Shown in pieces: positions 61,721-64,000 of a stretch of DNA of 64,000 nucleotides; position 1 is the first letter of the stretch; every line of letters begins with the position of its first letter. The translations under genes were made by a program, and so were the position numbers. The stretch is from Sipunculus nudus (taxonomy: Eukaryota > Annelida > Sipuncula > Golfingiida > Sipunculidae), in NCBI GenBank assembly GCA_026874595.1, contig CM049306.1, positions 10,747,019 to 10,811,018 on the forward strand, in the 5' to 3' direction. The notes beneath the pieces were generated by a model. It had not been told where the DNA came from. It saw nothing but the letters and a program-made list of their open reading frames with translations, and made no database searches.

Positions 61721-64000
61721 TTATAAATCCTGGATAGCTTTTTCGATTTTATGACAGGTGGCACAACCTACATTCACATTTACTCTGCAGACATCCAAGC
61801 TCATATCTCGGGAACCATTTGACCAATTTGGCAAAACTTTTGCATGTGTATAGATCTCACATAGCAATTCATCATAGGCAAAACTGGTGCCACCTGCAAC
61901 CATTTATGCACAGCGTCCATCTGTTCATCTGCCTTTGGATAAAATCACTCATATATCAGCAGTGGTTTGACTTTTCCACCTGAAATTTGCAGGTTTATAA
62001 ATCCTGGACAGGATTCTCGATTTTATGACAGGTGGCACGACCTACATTCACATTTACTCTGCAGACATCCAAGCTCATATCTCGAAAATTGTTTAACCAA
62101 TTTCGCAAAAATTTTGCATGTGTATAGATCTCACATAGCTCGTCATCATAGGCAATACTGGTGGCGCAACCTGCAACCATTTTTGCACAGGGTCCATCTG
62201 TTCATCTGCCTTGGAATAAAATCACTCATATCTCAGCAGTGGTCTGACTTATCAACTTGAAATTTTGCAGGTTTATAAATCCTGGACAGCTTTCTCAATT
62301 TTATGACAGGCGGCATGACCTACATTCACGTTTACTCTGCAGACATCCAAGCTCATATCTCGGGAACCTTTTGACTGATTTGGCCAAAATTTTGCATGTC
62401 TATAGATCTCACATAGCTCGTCATCTTAGGCATACCTGGATACCTGGTGGAGCCACCTGCAACCACTTATGCACAGCGTCCATCTGTTCATCTGCCATAG
62501 GTAAAATCACTCATATCTCAGCAGTGGTCTGACTTATCAACCTGAAATTTTGCAGGTTGATACATCCAAGACAGCTTTCTTGATTTTATGACAGGTGGCA
62601 CGACCTACATTCACATTTACTCTGCAGACATCCAAGCTCATATCTTGGGAACCATTTGACCGATTTGGTAAAAATTTTGCATGTGTATAGATCTCACATA
62701 GCTCGTCATCATAGGCAAAACTGGTGGCGCCACCTGCAACCATTTTTGCACAGGGTCCATCTGTTCATCTGCCTTGGGATAAAATCACTCATATCTCAGA
62801 AGTGGTTTGACTTTTCCACCTGAAATTTTGCAGATTTGTACATCCTGGACAGCTCTCTTGATTTTATGACAGGTGGCACGACCTACATTCACGTTTACTT
62901 TGCAGATATCCAAACTCATATCTCGGGAACCATTTGACCAATTTGGCCAAAATTTAGCATGTGTATAGATCTCACATAGTTCTTCATCATAGGCAAAACT
63001 GGTGGCACAACCTGCAACCACTTATGCACAGCGTCCATCTATTCATCTGCCTTGGGATAAAATCACTCATATCTCAGAAGTGGTTTGACTTATCCACCTG
63101 AAATTTCTCAGGTTTATACATCCTGGACAGCTTTCTCGATTTTATGACAGGTGGCACGACCTACATTCATGTTTACTCTGCAGACATCCAAGCTCATATC
63201 TCGGGAACCGTATGACCGATTTGGCCAAAATTTTGCATATGTATAGATCTCACATAGCTCTTCATCATAGGCAAAACTGGTGGCACCACCTGCAACCATT
63301 TTCGCACAGCATCCATCTGTTCATCTGCCTTTGGATAAAATCACTCATATATCAGCAGTGGTTTGACTTTTCCACCTGAAATTTTGCAGGTTTATAAATC
63401 CTGGACAGCTCTCTTGATTTTATGACAGGTTGCACCACCTACATTCAGGTTTACTTTGCAGATATCAAAACTCATATCTCGGGAACCGTTTGACTGATTT
63501 GGCTTAAATTTTTTATGTGTATAGATATCACGTAGCTCTTCATCATAGGCAAAACTGGTGGCGCCACCTGCAACCACTTATGCACAGCGTCCATCTGTTC
63601 ATCTGCCTTGGGATAAAATCACTCATATCTCAGAAGTGGTTTGACTTATCCACCTGAAATTTTTCAGGTTTATACATCCTGGACAGCTTTCTCGATTTCA
63701 TGAATGATGGCGCCACCTATATTCACATTTAGTCTGCAGACATCCAAGCTCGTATCTCGGTGATTGTTTGACCGATTGAGCCAAAATTCTGCTTGTGTAT
63801 AGATCTCACGTAGCTCGTCATCATAGGCAAAACTGGTGGCGCCACCTGCAACCATTTTTGCACAGGGTCCATCTGTTCATCTGCCTTGGGATAAAATCAC
63901 TCATATCTCAGAAGTGGTTTGACTTATCCACCTGAAATTTTTCAGGTTTATACATCCTGGACAGCTTTCTCGATTTTATGACAGATGGTGCCACCTATAT
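61443..64000. repeat. Left-type series a-b-c-d-e-f-g-h-i-m at the right edge
   Basis: Equivalent positions: a 61443, b 61721, c 61995, d 62273, e 62558, f 62836, g 63114, h 63392, i 63670, m from 63948, cut by the window end. The order is the same as in left blocks 1 and 2. Confidence 0.83.

Larger units (their letters stand above)
42074..64000. repeat. Right satellite array, same ~278-bp family, ~79 copies
   Basis: Continues the left array in the same orientation and in register: the monomer cut by the insertion resumes at TTCACGTTTACTTTGCAG. It contains types q to z, which are absent before about 37.3 kb. Examples are s (CTATATTTCACATTTAG and GCAACAATTTATG), v (CTACATTTTATGACAAGTGG), w (CATAGCCAAAACTGGTGGTGCC) and x (CATTTCACCAATTTGG). 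These form 5-mer HORs of about 1,385 bp, interleaved with left-type runs at 47288-50352, 56726-58394 and 61443-64000. The array runs off the right edge. No gene is seen in it. Confidence 0.97.

Noticed and set aside
1..64000. CRISPR array
   Set aside because: The whole 278-bp period is repeated with no unique spacers between short repeats, there are no cas genes, and the sequence is eukaryotic in character.

Overview
The window is almost entirely a eukaryotic satellite-DNA array, with no convincing protein-coding gene. The base unit is about 278 bp, repeated head-to-tail in one orientation about 214 times (59.6 kb of the 64 kb). A single 4,407-bp DNA-transposon-like insertion at 37667-42073 interrupts it. 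I see no bacterial gene structure. The size of the higher-order satellite, the MITE-like hairpin, the tRNA-like head, the long poly-C/poly-G tracts and the AGCTCA...TGAGCT hairpin all suggest an animal genome. A marine invertebrate, perhaps a mollusc, is my low-confidence guess.

Layout. (1) 1-37666: left array. Sorting monomers by their private substitutions and indels gives types that I call a, b, c, d, e, f, g, h, i, j, k, l, m, n, o, p. They recur in a fixed order, a-b-c-d-e-f-g-h-i-j-k-l-h-i-m-p-n-o. This is a higher-order repeat (HOR) of 18 monomers, about 5.0 kb, present in several rearranged copies: some monomers are deleted, some runs are duplicated, and some monomers are chimeras made by unequal exchange. 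(2) 37333-37666: first appearance of a second set of types (q, r, then s, t, u, v, w, x, y). (3) 37667-42073: the insertion. It has 11-bp terminal inverted repeats (TIRs), a 4-bp TTCA target-site duplication and eight subterminal copies of GTGACGGACGTTAC or close variants. No transposase is recognisable. (4) 42074-64000: right array. Its HORs are based on 5-mers (s-t-u-v-w, 1,385 bp, and t-l-q-r-s, 1,386 bp), alternating with returns of the left-type a-to-m series.

Each 278-bp unit is itself an old dimer of two related halves (127 + 151 bp), both containing CTCATATCTC. There are therefore three nested levels of tandem organisation: half-unit, 278-bp unit and multi-kb HOR, plus larger segmental duplications of 3.9-6.7 kb.

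The most interesting items are the uncharacterised 4.4-kb element, with its asymmetric direct-orientation subterminal motif array, and the intact paralogue of its insertion site at 50353-57003. That paralogue dates the insertion after a 6.65-kb satellite duplication. The short antisense reading frame of about 61 codons found in most monomers is, in my judgement, a by-product of the repeat and not a gene.
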